Positions 1 to 9,423 of a stretch of 64,000 nucleotides of DNA are shown piece after piece (position 1 is the first letter of the stretch; each line of letters begins with the position of its first letter). The notes beneath the pieces were generated by a model. That model saw only the letters and a program-made list of their open reading frames with translations, searched no databases and was not told where the DNA came from. The DNA comes from CAYFLR01 sp964343805. GTDB taxonomy: Bacteria > Bdellovibrionota_B > Oligoflexia > CAYFLR01. Both the position numbers and the translations under genes were made by a program. The DNA lies in NCBI GenBank assembly GCA_964343805.1, contig CAYFLR010000023.1:1-64000 (forward strand). The letters run 5' to 3'.

Positions 1-2577
1 GTGCCAAATTCAGATGATGAAGAATCTGATAATACTAACAATGCTGATGTTTCGGTTCATAAACCTAAGAATCTAGCTAAAGGATATAAACAGCTTAGCA
101 TCAAGGTAGATATATCACCCAAAAATTCACCTAAAGCATCGCCGAAAGCTTCTCCTAAAGCTTCTCCCAAAGCATCTCCTAAGCTTCAATTACTAAAGGG
201 AAAGGTTGGGGCTAATGAAAAATATCAAATTATGGCTAAGGCTTTACCCCAAAGTGCTCTCGAAATTGCAACTAAAGCAGTTCCCAAAGAACTAAAGTTG
301 GTGCTTATTGTCAATGGCATTGAAAGCCATCCTACTTATGATTTAATAATTGGAGAGGAGTTGTTAAATTCTTCTCAAATAAAACTAAAAGTGGAACCAT
401 TATCCACCAACAAAGATTACCTCGTTGTTTTTTCATTATTAAGATTAAAAAAAGATCAACATCTCCCATTTTTAAATACCGTAGGCAAGTTATCTAATTC
501 GGATCCTGAAGAAACTTCTGTGGTGACAGATATCAGTACTACTGAAGCAATTAATGTCATGAGTAGTGAGGGAGAACTACAAATAACTCCTTCTCTGCTG
601 GAAAACTATGAAGAGGTTGTGGAACAGTTAACCAAGGTTACAGACGAATTTTTAGAAAAAATCGATACCTCAAAAGATTTATCTTTTAGATCCTTAGCTG
701 AGCTGAGTCAGATCAGTGTGAAAAATAAAATTGCCATCGATACGAGTCTGCAAAGTCATGTTTTTGGGATAGTGGCAAGCACTATAAAAGATATTAAAGT
801 TGAAGCAGTGCGAGAAGTTCTCGCTTCCAATAACTCTAACGATAGTACTGATGCTGACCAGCTACTAAACGAAATCAATGAAGATTTTAATTTTGATATA
901 GAGGCCAAATTAGAAACCATCATTAAAGAGGTGGATGACCAGAAAGAGAATTTCTTAAACCTTTGCGATGAGCTAGTGAGCGAAGAGAGTAAAGTAGAAG
1001 TTCTTTTTGAAATGGAACAACCTAAGGTCATCAGTAGTGAAATTACACAGATGGACAACTTTTTAAAGAAGATCATTACCGCTGAAAATGTTGAGGAGAT
1101 GGCAACTATCGAGGTGAAAGAGGTGATTTCTGAAAAAGAGGAGACTCCACCAAATCCTGACCCCGTTCCTAATTTAACCATCAACTTTGTTGAGTCTTCC
1201 TCAAACTGTAGTGAAGGTCAAAGTTGCATTATCACGGTGAGTTTATCAGAAACTTATAACAAGGCTATTTCGATTCCTTACAGTTTGACTTGTCCTTCAG
1301 TGAATTGCCCCTCCAATCCAGATGATTTTGATCTTTCTTCGGGGACTTTAACTATTGCCTCTGGATCTACCAGTACTCATATCACGGTTACAATAACAGA
1401 TGATAATCTCTATGAATTAACTGAAGTTATTGATATTCAATTAGGTACTCCTTCTGAGTTTTCAGTCGGGAGTGCAGGTGTCCATTCTTTAAGTCTGATA
1501 AATACCGATGCTGTTCCTACTTTACAATTTATCGAAGACTCTCCTCGATCTATGTTAGCCGGAGAGTCTGCGCAGTTAACCTTGAGTTTGGATAGTCAGA
1601 CGGCAATGGATATCGCGGTCACATTAGATATAACAGGGAGTGCAATCAATCGGACTGATTATATCCTCACACCGGATACAACATCGATTACAATTCCAGC
1701 AGGAGAATTGTCCGCCTTTACAACAATTGATATTTTAAACCAAGTGGGTGACTCTCAAATTGTCTTTGAAATTGAAGAGACAACTCCATCTTTATCAATT
1801 GGTAATAGAAATTCTCACGTAATTAATATAGGAGCCTCAGGATATAGTGGATCTGGAGCAAGTGGGGATCCATGGGTTTGGGCGGGTGATTCTTCTTCTT
1901 TTCGAAGTTGCCAAGATTATAGATCTAATGCCGGTGTTGGTCCTCATGGTTCTGCATGGTCTGATTTAGAAGGAACTGATCAGGATGGAGTTTATAGTAT
2001 TGACATAGACGGAGAAAGTGACACCTATGATCCTGTGAATGTATACTGTGATATGACAACAGATGGAGGGGGATGGACTCTTCTCATGCGTGGAGGTAAT
2101 ACCAATGCCGGAAATGCAGAATGTAGTAGCTGGACGACGGCTGCTTATAATATTACGGCTGGTGCCTCAGGAGGGGCGAGTTTTGATCAAGCTACATTCA
2201 AATTCTCTGATGCGGAAATAAATCTATTTAGTGGTATTTATAAAGTTGAAACTGCAGGGACATATACTGCAACTAGGTATCATAAAGCAGCTTGTACCTA
2301 TGCCCACTTAACTCTATCTTCGGGAGATTGTATGAATTCCTGTTCGGATATTGCTACATCCGATTGTGTTAGTTATGGATCTCACAATTGGTCACGGGGC
2401 TTGACAGGCGGAATCGGTACTTCTGGTCATGGGTATGGTCAAAACTTTTATACCACCAGTTCTACCTATACTTCTTCTAACAACTGCTGGGTTACCGGAC
2501 CAGCTACTGGCAGTAGCAATACATCCGTGGATAAAGGTCCTTCTGAGACGGCAAGAATATTAGTTTGGAGGCGGTAA
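1..2577 (+). CDS. Secreted Calx-beta / fibrinogen-like surface protein, 5' end outside window
   Basis: The frame is open from the first base to the TAA at 2575-2577 (858 codons), and no signal peptide is visible, so the true start is probably upstream. Residues 39-61 are six SPK units (SPKx spacing), a linker shared with the lipoprotein at 4697. Residues about 90-380 are acidic, helical and unrecognised. Residues about 390-500 and 505-615 look like two Calx-beta-type beta-sandwich units (SEGQSC, then a 'PDDFDLSSGTLTI' strand followed by 'DDNLYE'). The C-terminal 220 residues resemble a fibrinogen-related/intelectin-like domain: SCQDY near residue 640, then DGVYSID, VYCDMTTDGGGWTLL and many cysteines, ending at a terminal arginine-rich WRR. 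Fibrinogen-type domains bind glycans or acetylated ligands in other organisms; a recognition or adhesion role here is inference. Confident as a real gene, moderate for domains. Confidence 0.82.
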   Translation: MPNSDDEESDNTNNADVSVHKPKNLAKGYKQLSIKVDISPKNSPKASPKASPKASPKASPKLQLLKGKVGANEKYQIMAKALPQSALEIATKAVPKELKLVLIVNGIESHPTYDLIIGEELLNSSQIKLKVEPLSTNKDYLVVFSLLRLKKDQHLPFLNTVGKLSNSDPEETSVVTDISTTEAINVMSSEGELQITPSLLENYEEVVEQLTKVTDEFLEKIDTSKDLSFRSLAELSQISVKNKIAIDTSLQSHVFGIVASTIKDIKVEAVREVLASNNSNDSTDADQLLNEINEDFNFDIEAKLETIIKEVDDQKENFLNLCDELVSEESKVEVLFEMEQPKVISSEITQMDNFLKKIITAENVEEMATIEVKEVISEKEETPPNPDPVPNLTINFVESSSNCSEGQSCIITVSLSETYNKAISIPYSLTCPSVNCPSNPDDFDLSSGTLTIASGSTSTHITVTITDDNLYELTEVIDIQLGTPSEFSVGSAGVHSLSLINTDAVPTLQFIEDSPRSMLAGESAQLTLSLDSQTAMDIAVTLDITGSAINRTDYILTPDTTSITIPAGELSAFTTIDILNQVGDSQIVFEIEETTPSLSIGNRNSHVINIGASGYSGSGASGDPWVWAGDSSSFRSCQDYRSNAGVGPHGSAWSDLEGTDQDGVYSIDIDGESDTYDPVNVYCDMTTDGGGWTLLMRGGNTNAGNAECSSWTTAAYNITAGASGGASFDQATFKFSDAEINLFSGIYKVETAGTYTATRYHKAACTYAHLTLSSGDCMNSCSDIATSDCVSYGSHNWSRGLTGGIGTSGHGYGQNFYTTSSTYTSSNNCWVTGPATGSSNTSVDKGPSETARILVWRR
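115..183 (+). repeat. Six in-frame SPK repeat units
   Basis: Tandem 12-bp units encoding Ser-Pro-Lys-Ala (first spacer residue is Asn). Codons differ slightly between units, so the peptide rather than the exact DNA is conserved. It sits between the acidic N-terminus and the first folded region and reads as a stiff, positively charged linker. Confidence 0.9.
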
Positions 2578-2638
2578 TCAAGATAGAGAATAGGTGGAGT
2601 GGGATTCTTATATGGATGCCAAATTCTGAGAATGAAGA

Positions 2639-4525
2639 CTAAATTGGACATTTTGAATAATTTAACTTTATGATCTCAGGGCTTAGATAGATCGCATTTT
2701 CACTGATTTTCTCACCTTGAATGATGAGAGGCTGGAGTTGTTTAGGCCAACTGTTAAAGGGGGTATAAACTGTTAAAAGATAATTAATATCTAGCTTTAA
2801 TAAAAATGACCAAATACATTTTTTTTCTTTCTCTTTATAAAATTCATCCAGGGTCCAAGAAAAGTAAAAATCTCGATCAAAAAAACCATCAAACGTCCCT
2901 TTGGGAAATTTGTTTAAAGGACCAAAATACTCAATGGTAGCGGCATTGGCAAAATAACCAACATGAGAGTCGGAAAGAATGACATTTTGATAAAAATGGG
3001 GGTCCATTGAATGTTTCTCTCGGTGGTTGTTAATAATTTGAATATGGGTATAAGATTGCATGGTCTTCGTGCCGTTTGCATAAAAGGATTTTCTTTCAGT
3101 CATGGCTGTTTTAAAAATCTTAGGGATCCACACTTCTAAGGACCCTCCGGAAATTAAGCAAACAAGTAAAAGTAAATTAAACCATCTGGGTTTGTTTATT
3201 AATTTGATTCCCCACAAGGTCCAAACCAATCCGATGGCGAAAAGAGGAGTTACAAACCGAATGCTTGTGTTCGCTCTATAAAATAGAGGCCAAAGAATGA
3301 TAAAAAATAGAGTGATGGTAAGAAAGTTCTTAGAGGGAAAAGAGAGAGGGAATTTAGGACCCTCCAATTGTGAGGTTCTTCTATTTTTTAACTGTACTAA
3401 ACCCCATAAAATTAAAGGTGACAACAGCCAAATAACCTTCATTGGAGCAAGATAAATGAGTTCCCCCAAATTGGACAGATACTGAATAAGAGTTTCACTG
3501 CGACCAAAATTATAATTCCAAAAGGCAATTTCAGCCTCAGGCAACCCCTTTGTTTTAAAGAAAAGAGCATTGGCTGGATGTATTATATTGTCAAAGAATA
3601 TATGGTTTTTTACATAATAGGGTAGGGTGCTTAAAAAACCTGTAACTCCACCTATAAAAATATAAAGAAAATTACTTAACCTCTCCTTTCTTTTAATAGC
3701 CAAGATAACTGCTCCAGATGCAAAGGCTAAAGCAAAGTGAAGCCAGGTCAGCTTAAAACCAAAGGGCAATGTAAGTAAAAGGCCAATCAAGAAACTCTTT
3801 TGATAGTCTAACTTTTTTGAAATGAGTAGAAATAGACCCACAGCAAAAGACAAGAAAAGAGGTTCGGCTTTTGAGCTTGCTAAGGTCTGAAAATCTTTAT
3901 AATTAAGCACTAGAAAGAGGGTTAAGGCATAGCCACTTACATTTTTAATTTTTAATTTATTCACAGCTAAATTCATTAACCCTGTTAGGGGGATAACTAG
4001 GCATAAAAAGCTAAAGCCGTTAGTAAATGATTGAATTAATACATCATCTTTTAGAAAGTAGCGGGGTAAAACAAAGAAATATTCGTATACGCCAGTGAAA
4101 TAAACATTCTCATAATAAACAGGGACTTTTAAGCTTCCCCAATTACTAATTATTTTCGAGACAAGCAGATGATAACTCCACTGATCAGGGCGAAACTGAG
4201 GTGAGGATGCATACAAGAAATAAAAAGCGAGGAGTATTAAAGATAGCCAATCAACCTGAGTGAGTTTTCCAAAAGATGGAAATCCATGTTTATATAAACT
4301 AAAACCTGAGAGAAATAATAGTGATAAGGCCACAGTCAATTCAAGAAAAGTTAGTAAAAAAATGGCCTTCCAAGTAAACAAAGAAGCAACTACAGACAAA
4401 ATAATTAAATAGCAGTAGGGCCAATTTTTAGTAGAAAACAACCTGGCAGATAAAACTAGAGCAAACTGAATAATCAAAATTACTAGTAGGGCAGCTGATT
4501 GAGTTACTACGATTGATTCTTGCAT
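2639..4525 (-). CDS. Polytopic GT-C-like membrane glycosyltransferase
   Basis: 628 residues with about 11-13 hydrophobic segments through residue 460, then a soluble C-terminal domain of about 160 residues. A loop after the first few helices carries an acidic-aromatic-His motif (RPDQWSYHLL, about residues 115-124), placed like the catalytic first-loop Asp of GT-C enzymes such as PMT/ArnT and RgtA-like mannosyl or galacturonosyl transferases. Such enzymes move a sugar from a polyprenyl-phosphate donor onto a lipid or protein on the periplasmic side. The gene lies between two secreted-protein genes and converges on the first; whether it glycosylates them is only a possibility. There is no strong ribosome site before the ATG at 4525. 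Family assignment is from topology and one motif; a general integral-membrane protein of unknown function is the alternative. Confidence 0.65.
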   Translation of the reverse strand: MQESIVVTQSAALLVILIIQFALVLSARLFSTKNWPYCYLIILSVVASLFTWKAIFLLTFLELTVALSLLFLSGFSLYKHGFPSFGKLTQVDWLSLILLAFYFLYASSPQFRPDQWSYHLLVSKIISNWGSLKVPVYYENVYFTGVYEYFFVLPRYFLKDDVLIQSFTNGFSFLCLVIPLTGLMNLAVNKLKIKNVSGYALTLFLVLNYKDFQTLASSKAEPLFLSFAVGLFLLISKKLDYQKSFLIGLLLTLPFGFKLTWLHFALAFASGAVILAIKRKERLSNFLYIFIGGVTGFLSTLPYYVKNHIFFDNIIHPANALFFKTKGLPEAEIAFWNYNFGRSETLIQYLSNLGELIYLAPMKVIWLLSPLILWGLVQLKNRRTSQLEGPKFPLSFPSKNFLTITLFFIILWPLFYRANTSIRFVTPLFAIGLVWTLWGIKLINKPRWFNLLLLVCLISGGSLEVWIPKIFKTAMTERKSFYANGTKTMQSYTHIQIINNHREKHSMDPHFYQNVILSDSHVGYFANAATIEYFGPLNKFPKGTFDGFFDRDFYFSWTLDEFYKEKEKKCIWSFLLKLDINYLLTVYTPFNSWPKQLQPLIIQGEKISENAIYLSPEIIKLNYSKCPI

Positions 4526-4652
4526 CGAGCCTAAATATCATAAAATTTAGAAAAGTGAAACTTTTTCAACCAAAATTAGCATTACTCTAACCTAATAAAA
4601 TTATGAAATTAAGTTCGCTGTTTAAAGTAAAAACTTCTCCCTTCCGACGGGC

Positions 4653-4668
4653 AGGTATATATATACCT
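4653..4668. promoter_or_regulatory. Perfect 16-bp palindrome upstream of the 4697 lipoprotein
   Basis: The sequence AGGTATATATATACCT is its own reverse complement and lies 28 bp before the ATG at 4697, within the region expected to hold the promoter or leader. It could be an operator for a dimeric regulator; the alternating TA core could also arise by chance in AT-rich DNA. Confidence 0.35.
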
Positions 4669-4696
4669 ATTTATATAATAGCCCCAGGGAGCTGGA

Positions 4697-7096
4697 ATGA
4701 AGCTGAGCTATCTTATCATATTAATATTACTGGTTAATTTGCTTAATTACTGTCAATCTGGAGAAGGAGAGAGAGGAAAGGGTAAAGTTGAATCAGCCAA
4801 TGATAACAAGAACTTAACCGCAGTCAGGGGGAAGGTCATGATTCCCCGTGGGAAAGTTGCCAATGCCCCTCTTCCCACCAATTCTCCGAAAGTGAGTCCG
4901 AAGGTGAGCCCCAAAGTGAGTCCCAAGTTAGTTCAAGGGGAAGAGGAAGGAAAAATGGAAGTGCAGGGAGCCACTGTCTATTTATTATCAGAGTCGGGGA
5001 AAACTGCCACCACTGATAGCAAAGGTGGTTTTCAGCTTGCTATTCCTAATTCCTTTTTCAAGAGTGATGAAAAAAATAACAATGAAATAACCTACTCCAA
5101 ATCAGGTTCTCTAAAGAAAATTACCATTTATGTTACCTATAGCCATGAGAATGGAGAATTTGGAGCCCAGAAGAGCGAAATAAATCTCATTAAAGATGAA
5201 GTGGTGAATGTAGGAGAAATGGAGCTAACTGAAACAGGTTCAATAACTGGAAAGGTGACTCTTGATGAAAGAGAGGATCACACCGGAATTACTGTGTATA
5301 TACCAGGCACCTCATTTTCAAGTAAAACGGATAAAGACGGAAACTATGAACTGTCCAATATTCCAGAAGGTGAGTGGTCTTTGGCTATGGAGCAAGAGGG
5401 ATACTTAAGGTCTACTCTAAACCAAATTCAAGTCACAGCCAATAGTACTAAGGAGTTAAATGGTCATACGCTATTTCTAAATACAGGAGTGGCTGCCAAA
5501 TTGGTGATTGGAGACGGAAGTCCGGTCACTAGCTCAAGGGCTCTCGATATTTATTTATCATATTCACCCAATGCCACTCTCATGAGGTGGTCGGAAGATG
5601 CTTCATTTAGCAATGTGGATTATCAAAAAATTTCTCTCAAAAGTCATCATCAGGGCTTTTATCAATTTACGTACCACTTTAAAGAGGATGGCGAGAAAAC
5701 TCTTTATGCTCAATTTGCCGATCCCTCCGGGCTTGAGAACACTGTCTCTGCATCAGTGATCATTGATACCTCTCCTCCCGATAAAGCAGTTGATTTGTAT
5801 TGGGAGGGAGAATCGAAAACAAATATTACCCCCTTGTGGAGCAAATCCCACGCAGAAGATTTAGCTAAACAAGAGCTGCAAATTTTTAAGGGAGCAAAGT
5901 GTGAAACGGCTGCCACTTTGATCGATCTTGAATCTAACACCCTAGAAAAATACACCTTAGAAAAAATGACTCCTGATACATACACTTATCAAATTATAAG
6001 TACTGATGTGAATGGATATTCCTCCACTTCAGATTGTTCACAGCCCATCTCCTCCGAGTATAAATGGTCCTTTTTAGGGGGAGAGCGCTGGACTGATAGT
6101 GGAGTGGATGATTCCGGTTCTTTCTTTATAGATCAGGGGAAAGTCTATATAGCTTTTCCAGATGAGAATGATGTTAAACCGGTTAGGGTTTTTAGATTCG
6201 AAGGAGATTCATGGCTGCAGGTCGCAGAGCTAGATGTGGGCACACCTTATTACACCTCTTTAGCAGTGGAAGGAAGTTCTATTTACCTGGCATACAGTAG
6301 CTATGATAAAAAACTCAATGTTCAACTTTTTAATGGCACAGATTGGAGTCAGGTGGGAGCAGCTGATTTTTCTGCTGATGTAGCTTTGGATATCCAAATG
6401 GTGAAAGATGGAAACACCCTTTATGTGGCCTATAAAGATAAGAGTGTGGCTGACCAATTGACTGTTCATAAATTTGCAGGGACAAGTTGGGAGCTGGTGG
6501 GAAGTGCTGGCCTCAACGGAGATGTCCCTGGTGAATTCTCTTTTACGGTGGATCCAAGTACACATCAACTCTATCTTGCCTATGCACTTAAAGAGGGAAC
6601 GAAAGAGATAAAAATATATCGATATAAAGATGACAGTTGGACCCAGTTACCATTTGATACAAGTATCACACAGGGGAGTCTTGTTAATTTATTTATTGAA
6701 AATTCAACGCCTTATTTAGCTTATTCCTATGAAAAAGATGACAAAACCTATGGTTACGTGGCTGCCTATCGGGATAATAAATGGCAGGATTTGAGTTCCG
6801 CTTCTTTTTGTCCAAGTGATGATTTGGAACATTCCATGGTGGTTTTAGATGGTGTCCCCTATGTTTCCTATGTTGATGAAGGAGATTACGGTACGGTCAA
6901 AGTATCTTATCTAAAAGATGGGGCATGGCAGATATTGGGACAAGAAAAACTTTCTGGAAATGGATCTTGGATTACACATCTTAAAAGCTATGAGGGCCGG
7001 CTCTTTAATATGTTCTCTGATCAGGGCACGGATTTTGTTTGGCGTGCTTCCGTAATGGAATACGATAGATACTTTACCGCTCCGGCTATACCTTAG
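4697..7096 (+). CDS. Lipoprotein with SPK linker, carboxypeptidase-regulatory-like domains and propeller-like C-terminus
   Basis: 799 residues. The N-terminus is a hydrophobic signal ending in LLNYC, a relaxed lipobox with Cys19. Residues 63-77 hold four SPK units separated by Val. Two carboxypeptidase-regulatory/transthyretin-like folds follow: about residues 42-130 (interrupted by the SPK linker, with a 'TTDSKGGFQL' hallmark) and about 178-245 (GSITGKVTL, then TDKDGNYEL and GYL). A Fn3/Ig-like segment (about 255-455) ends near the C-terminal half, which has repeated units of roughly 50 residues with the pattern LYLAY...(Y/F)...W..L(G), suggesting a beta-propeller. These parts are typical of outer-membrane or surface display proteins. 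It is a single gene, with the next gene convergent and directly abutting its stop. Function unknown; the domain calls come from motif patterns alone. Confidence 0.85.
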   Translation: MKLSYLIILILLVNLLNYCQSGEGERGKGKVESANDNKNLTAVRGKVMIPRGKVANAPLPTNSPKVSPKVSPKVSPKLVQGEEEGKMEVQGATVYLLSESGKTATTDSKGGFQLAIPNSFFKSDEKNNNEITYSKSGSLKKITIYVTYSHENGEFGAQKSEINLIKDEVVNVGEMELTETGSITGKVTLDEREDHTGITVYIPGTSFSSKTDKDGNYELSNIPEGEWSLAMEQEGYLRSTLNQIQVTANSTKELNGHTLFLNTGVAAKLVIGDGSPVTSSRALDIYLSYSPNATLMRWSEDASFSNVDYQKISLKSHHQGFYQFTYHFKEDGEKTLYAQFADPSGLENTVSASVIIDTSPPDKAVDLYWEGESKTNITPLWSKSHAEDLAKQELQIFKGAKCETAATLIDLESNTLEKYTLEKMTPDTYTYQIISTDVNGYSSTSDCSQPISSEYKWSFLGGERWTDSGVDDSGSFFIDQGKVYIAFPDENDVKPVRVFRFEGDSWLQVAELDVGTPYYTSLAVEGSSIYLAYSSYDKKLNVQLFNGTDWSQVGAADFSADVALDIQMVKDGNTLYVAYKDKSVADQLTVHKFAGTSWELVGSAGLNGDVPGEFSFTVDPSTHQLYLAYALKEGTKEIKIYRYKDDSWTQLPFDTSITQGSLVNLFIENSTPYLAYSYEKDDKTYGYVAAYRDNKWQDLSSASFCPSDDLEHSMVVLDGVPYVSYVDEGDYGTVKVSYLKDGAWQILGQEKLSGNGSWITHLKSYEGRLFNMFSDQGTDFVWRASVMEYDRYFTAPAIP
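4883..4927 (+). repeat. Four in-frame SPKV repeat units
   Basis: Encodes SPK four times with Val spacers and synonymous codon differences between copies. The same linker type occurs at 115-183 in a different protein. Confidence 0.9.
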
Positions 7097-7945
7097 CTAT
7101 TCTTTATACTTATTACTTTTTTGGGTAAAAGTGTCTCCGTCTTTCATCCCTTTTTCAAGGCTTTTTTGACAATCTTTAGAGTTAAAGGCGAGCATATTAT
7201 TGGGTAAAGGTCTGCTTGGATAAAAACGGTAGATGAGTTGTTTTTTCTTTCCATGTTTTTTGAGATAATCGATCCCTTCAGTTATCATTTCATGGTTTTC
7301 GCATTTTATTTTTAGCTGCTTTTGATGCCATGGATTGGTGCTTTTTTTCTGATGTTCTTTAGGGTGAGTCATTTGCAAAGCAATGACCTGATCACAGGAG
7401 GTTAAATCCTTGAGTGAGAGCTGATCATGAGTCCAAGCCCCTCCATCAATCAGCAGGTGTTCTTTCCCTTTCTCTTTTATTGGTACAGGAGGGAAAAGGG
7501 TGGGGATCGCACAGCTTCCCACCACGTGACCCGCCAAATTTCCATATTCTCTCAAGATTTTATTTTTATTGAAATGTCCCCAGACTCTCTTTCTGGTTAT
7601 TCCACAGACGCCCATCACCGTTAGGTTGCAACGCCCTTTCACGTTTTCCGCGTCTTTCAGAATGTGATTAAAGTGATCGAAAATTTGATGGTTACCAAAT
7701 AGGCTAAAGGGTTTGATTTGGGGCTTGATAGAGAATACTTTTAACCGATCAATTTCTTGCCAAAAGGAGATCATTTGCTCCATGTACCCTAAATAACAAC
7801 CGAGCCCGTTCAGAGCACCCGATGAGTATCCCACTACTTGATCAAATTGATAACCATGTTTCACCACCAGAGAATAAATAACTCCTGCTTGCCATGCACC
7901 ATGGGCAGCTCCTCCTGCAAGCAATAGACCTACTTTTTGCTTCAT
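7097..7945 (-). CDS. Patatin-like phospholipase
   Basis: 282 residues. All three patatin elements are visible: the Gly-rich oxyanion segment LLAGGAAHGAW at residues 8-18, the nucleophile elbow GYSSG at 39-43 (Ser41) and the catalytic Asp in IDGGAW (Asp167). No signal peptide or membrane segment is apparent, so the enzyme is probably cytoplasmic or delivered by another route. Patatins hydrolyse acyl esters of phospholipids or other lipids through a Ser-Asp dyad; the physiological substrate here is unknown. The length fits single-domain bacterial patatins such as the RssA type. Its stop codon directly abuts the stop of the convergent gene at 7096. An AGGA stretch just upstream of the ATG can act as the ribosome site. 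Confidence 0.9.
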   Translation of the reverse strand: MKQKVGLLLAGGAAHGAWQAGVIYSLVVKHGYQFDQVVGYSSGALNGLGCYLGYMEQMISFWQEIDRLKVFSIKPQIKPFSLFGNHQIFDHFNHILKDAENVKGRCNLTVMGVCGITRKRVWGHFNKNKILREYGNLAGHVVGSCAIPTLFPPVPIKEKGKEHLLIDGGAWTHDQLSLKDLTSCDQVIALQMTHPKEHQKKSTNPWHQKQLKIKCENHEMITEGIDYLKKHGKKKQLIYRFYPSRPLPNNMLAFNSKDCQKSLEKGMKDGDTFTQKSNKYKE

Positions 7946-8115
7946 AAGATCCTGTAAAGTCAGTTTAGTTAAAAAGTTGAGTTTTAAGCGTATTTTTTAT
8001 GGTACTTACTTAAAAATGACTTGTAAACATTAATTGGTGAGAGAGGACAATCCTAGCTTCCTGCCAAATTTTAAGGTAAAATAATTCATCTTTTTATCCT
8101 TTATTTTTTATAGAG

Positions 8116-9423
8116 ATGAGATTCATGGATTCAGATTTAAAAACTTCTTCTTGGTCACGGTTTTTGAGTATGAGTAAACTTCTTGCCAAAGTGGGAGGAT
8201 CAGTTGCTGGCAATGAATTGGCTAATTTATTTAGAGGAGTAGCTGATAAAAAAGCCTTGCAATCAGAAAACTGGGAAAAAAATGCTCAAAGAATAGTAGA
8301 AACCTTGGGAGATTTAAAAGGTGGAGTGATGAAAGTGGGGCAAATGCTTTCTCTACAGGAAGATCTTCTCCCGCCAGAAATCGCTGCTATCATGAGGCAT
8401 TTACAAAAAGAGGCTCCTCCTGTTCCCTTTTCCAAAATGAATGCATTATTAAAAAGAGATCTGAAAGAAAAATATAAAAGTATCAAGAATATTGATAAGG
8501 AGGCATTTGCGGCTGCTTCCATCGGTCAGGTGCATTTAGCCACTTTAGAGGATGGCAGGAAAGTGGCTTTAAAAATACAATATCCAGGAATTGCCAAAGC
8601 GGTTAAGTCAGATCTCAAAAACCTTAAAACTTTTTTAAAGGCCATCCTCTCCTTTTTAGTGAAAGTAAATCTGGATTTGATTTGGCGAGAATTAGAAGAA
8701 AAGCTCTTACAGGAGCTGGATTATTCTCAAGAAGCTGAAAATCTTCAGCAGATGCAAAAACTTTGGCAAAAGGAAAAAGGGATTATTATTCCTAAAGTCT
8801 TTCCACATTTATGTAGTAAACGTGTTCTTACCATGGAATATACAGAGGGCATTCCACCCGACGAAGCGGTGGGAGAAAACTACAGTGAGGAATTGAAAAA
8901 CAAATGGGCGGCTCAACTTTTTAAGTTTATAAGTAAGGGTTTGCTCTCCCATCGAATTCTGCATGTCGACCCTAACTTTGCCAACTTTGCTTTTAAAGAA
9001 GATGGATCACTGGTGGTGTATGATTACGGTTGTATCCAAAAAGTTCCTGAAGAAATTGCTAAAGGAATCAAAGATCTATTTCATGCTCTTAAAAGAAAGC
9101 GTCCTCAAGATATGCCTTATATATTAAAAAATATGGGGATCCATCGCAGTGATGGGAGTCCTCTTTCAGATAAAGTTCTCCTACCTCCATTAGAAATTAT
9201 TAAGTCGATCTTTTCAGGCGAGGAGTATATTTTTAATGAGAACAAAGAGATCGTAAATAAGATGGTCTTGTTAAAGAAAAATAACATTGTAGAAGTAATG
9301 GATGCCGTTTTCCCCAAAGAAATGATATTTATAGACCGTACTGTGGTGGGCCATTTTGGCAACTTAGGAAAGCTGCAAGCAAAACTTAATTGGCTAGCCC
9401 ATTATGATGCTTTGTGGACTTAA
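8116..9423 (+). CDS. ABC1/UbiB-family atypical kinase
   Basis: 435 residues. The family's KxGQ motif is present (Lys73 to Gln76), followed by the Ala-rich loop AAASIGQVH (132-140) that replaces the usual glycine loop, the ATP-site lysine in ALKIQ (Lys153), and the catalytic-region pattern HVDPNFANF with the metal-binding DYG further on. Members of this family (UbiB, AarF, COQ8) support ubiquinone biosynthesis or lipid handling and have ATPase activity. The gene is not next to other ubiquinone genes, so a direct quinone role is inferred only from the family. The C-terminal membrane helices of proteobacterial UbiB are not seen, so a generic AarF paralogue is likely. ATG at 8116 is used; ATG at 8125 is an alternative. 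The 3' end overlaps the convergent protease gene by 38 bp. Confidence 0.85.
   Translation: MRFMDSDLKTSSWSRFLSMSKLLAKVGGSVAGNELANLFRGVADKKALQSENWEKNAQRIVETLGDLKGGVMKVGQMLSLQEDLLPPEIAAIMRHLQKEAPPVPFSKMNALLKRDLKEKYKSIKNIDKEAFAAASIGQVHLATLEDGRKVALKIQYPGIAKAVKSDLKNLKTFLKAILSFLVKVNLDLIWRELEEKLLQELDYSQEAENLQQMQKLWQKEKGIIIPKVFPHLCSKRVLTMEYTEGIPPDEAVGENYSEELKNKWAAQLFKFISKGLLSHRILHVDPNFANFAFKEDGSLVVYDYGCIQKVPEEIAKGIKDLFHALKRKRPQDMPYILKNMGIHRSDGSPLSDKVLLPPLEIIKSIFSGEEYIFNENKEIVNKMVLLKKNNIVEVMDAVFPKEMIFIDRTVVGHFGNLGKLQAKLNWLAHYDALWT

Noticed and set aside
115..183. SPK repeats as histone H1-like DNA-binding motifs
   Set aside because: The protein has secreted-type domains; a linker explains the repeats better than DNA binding.
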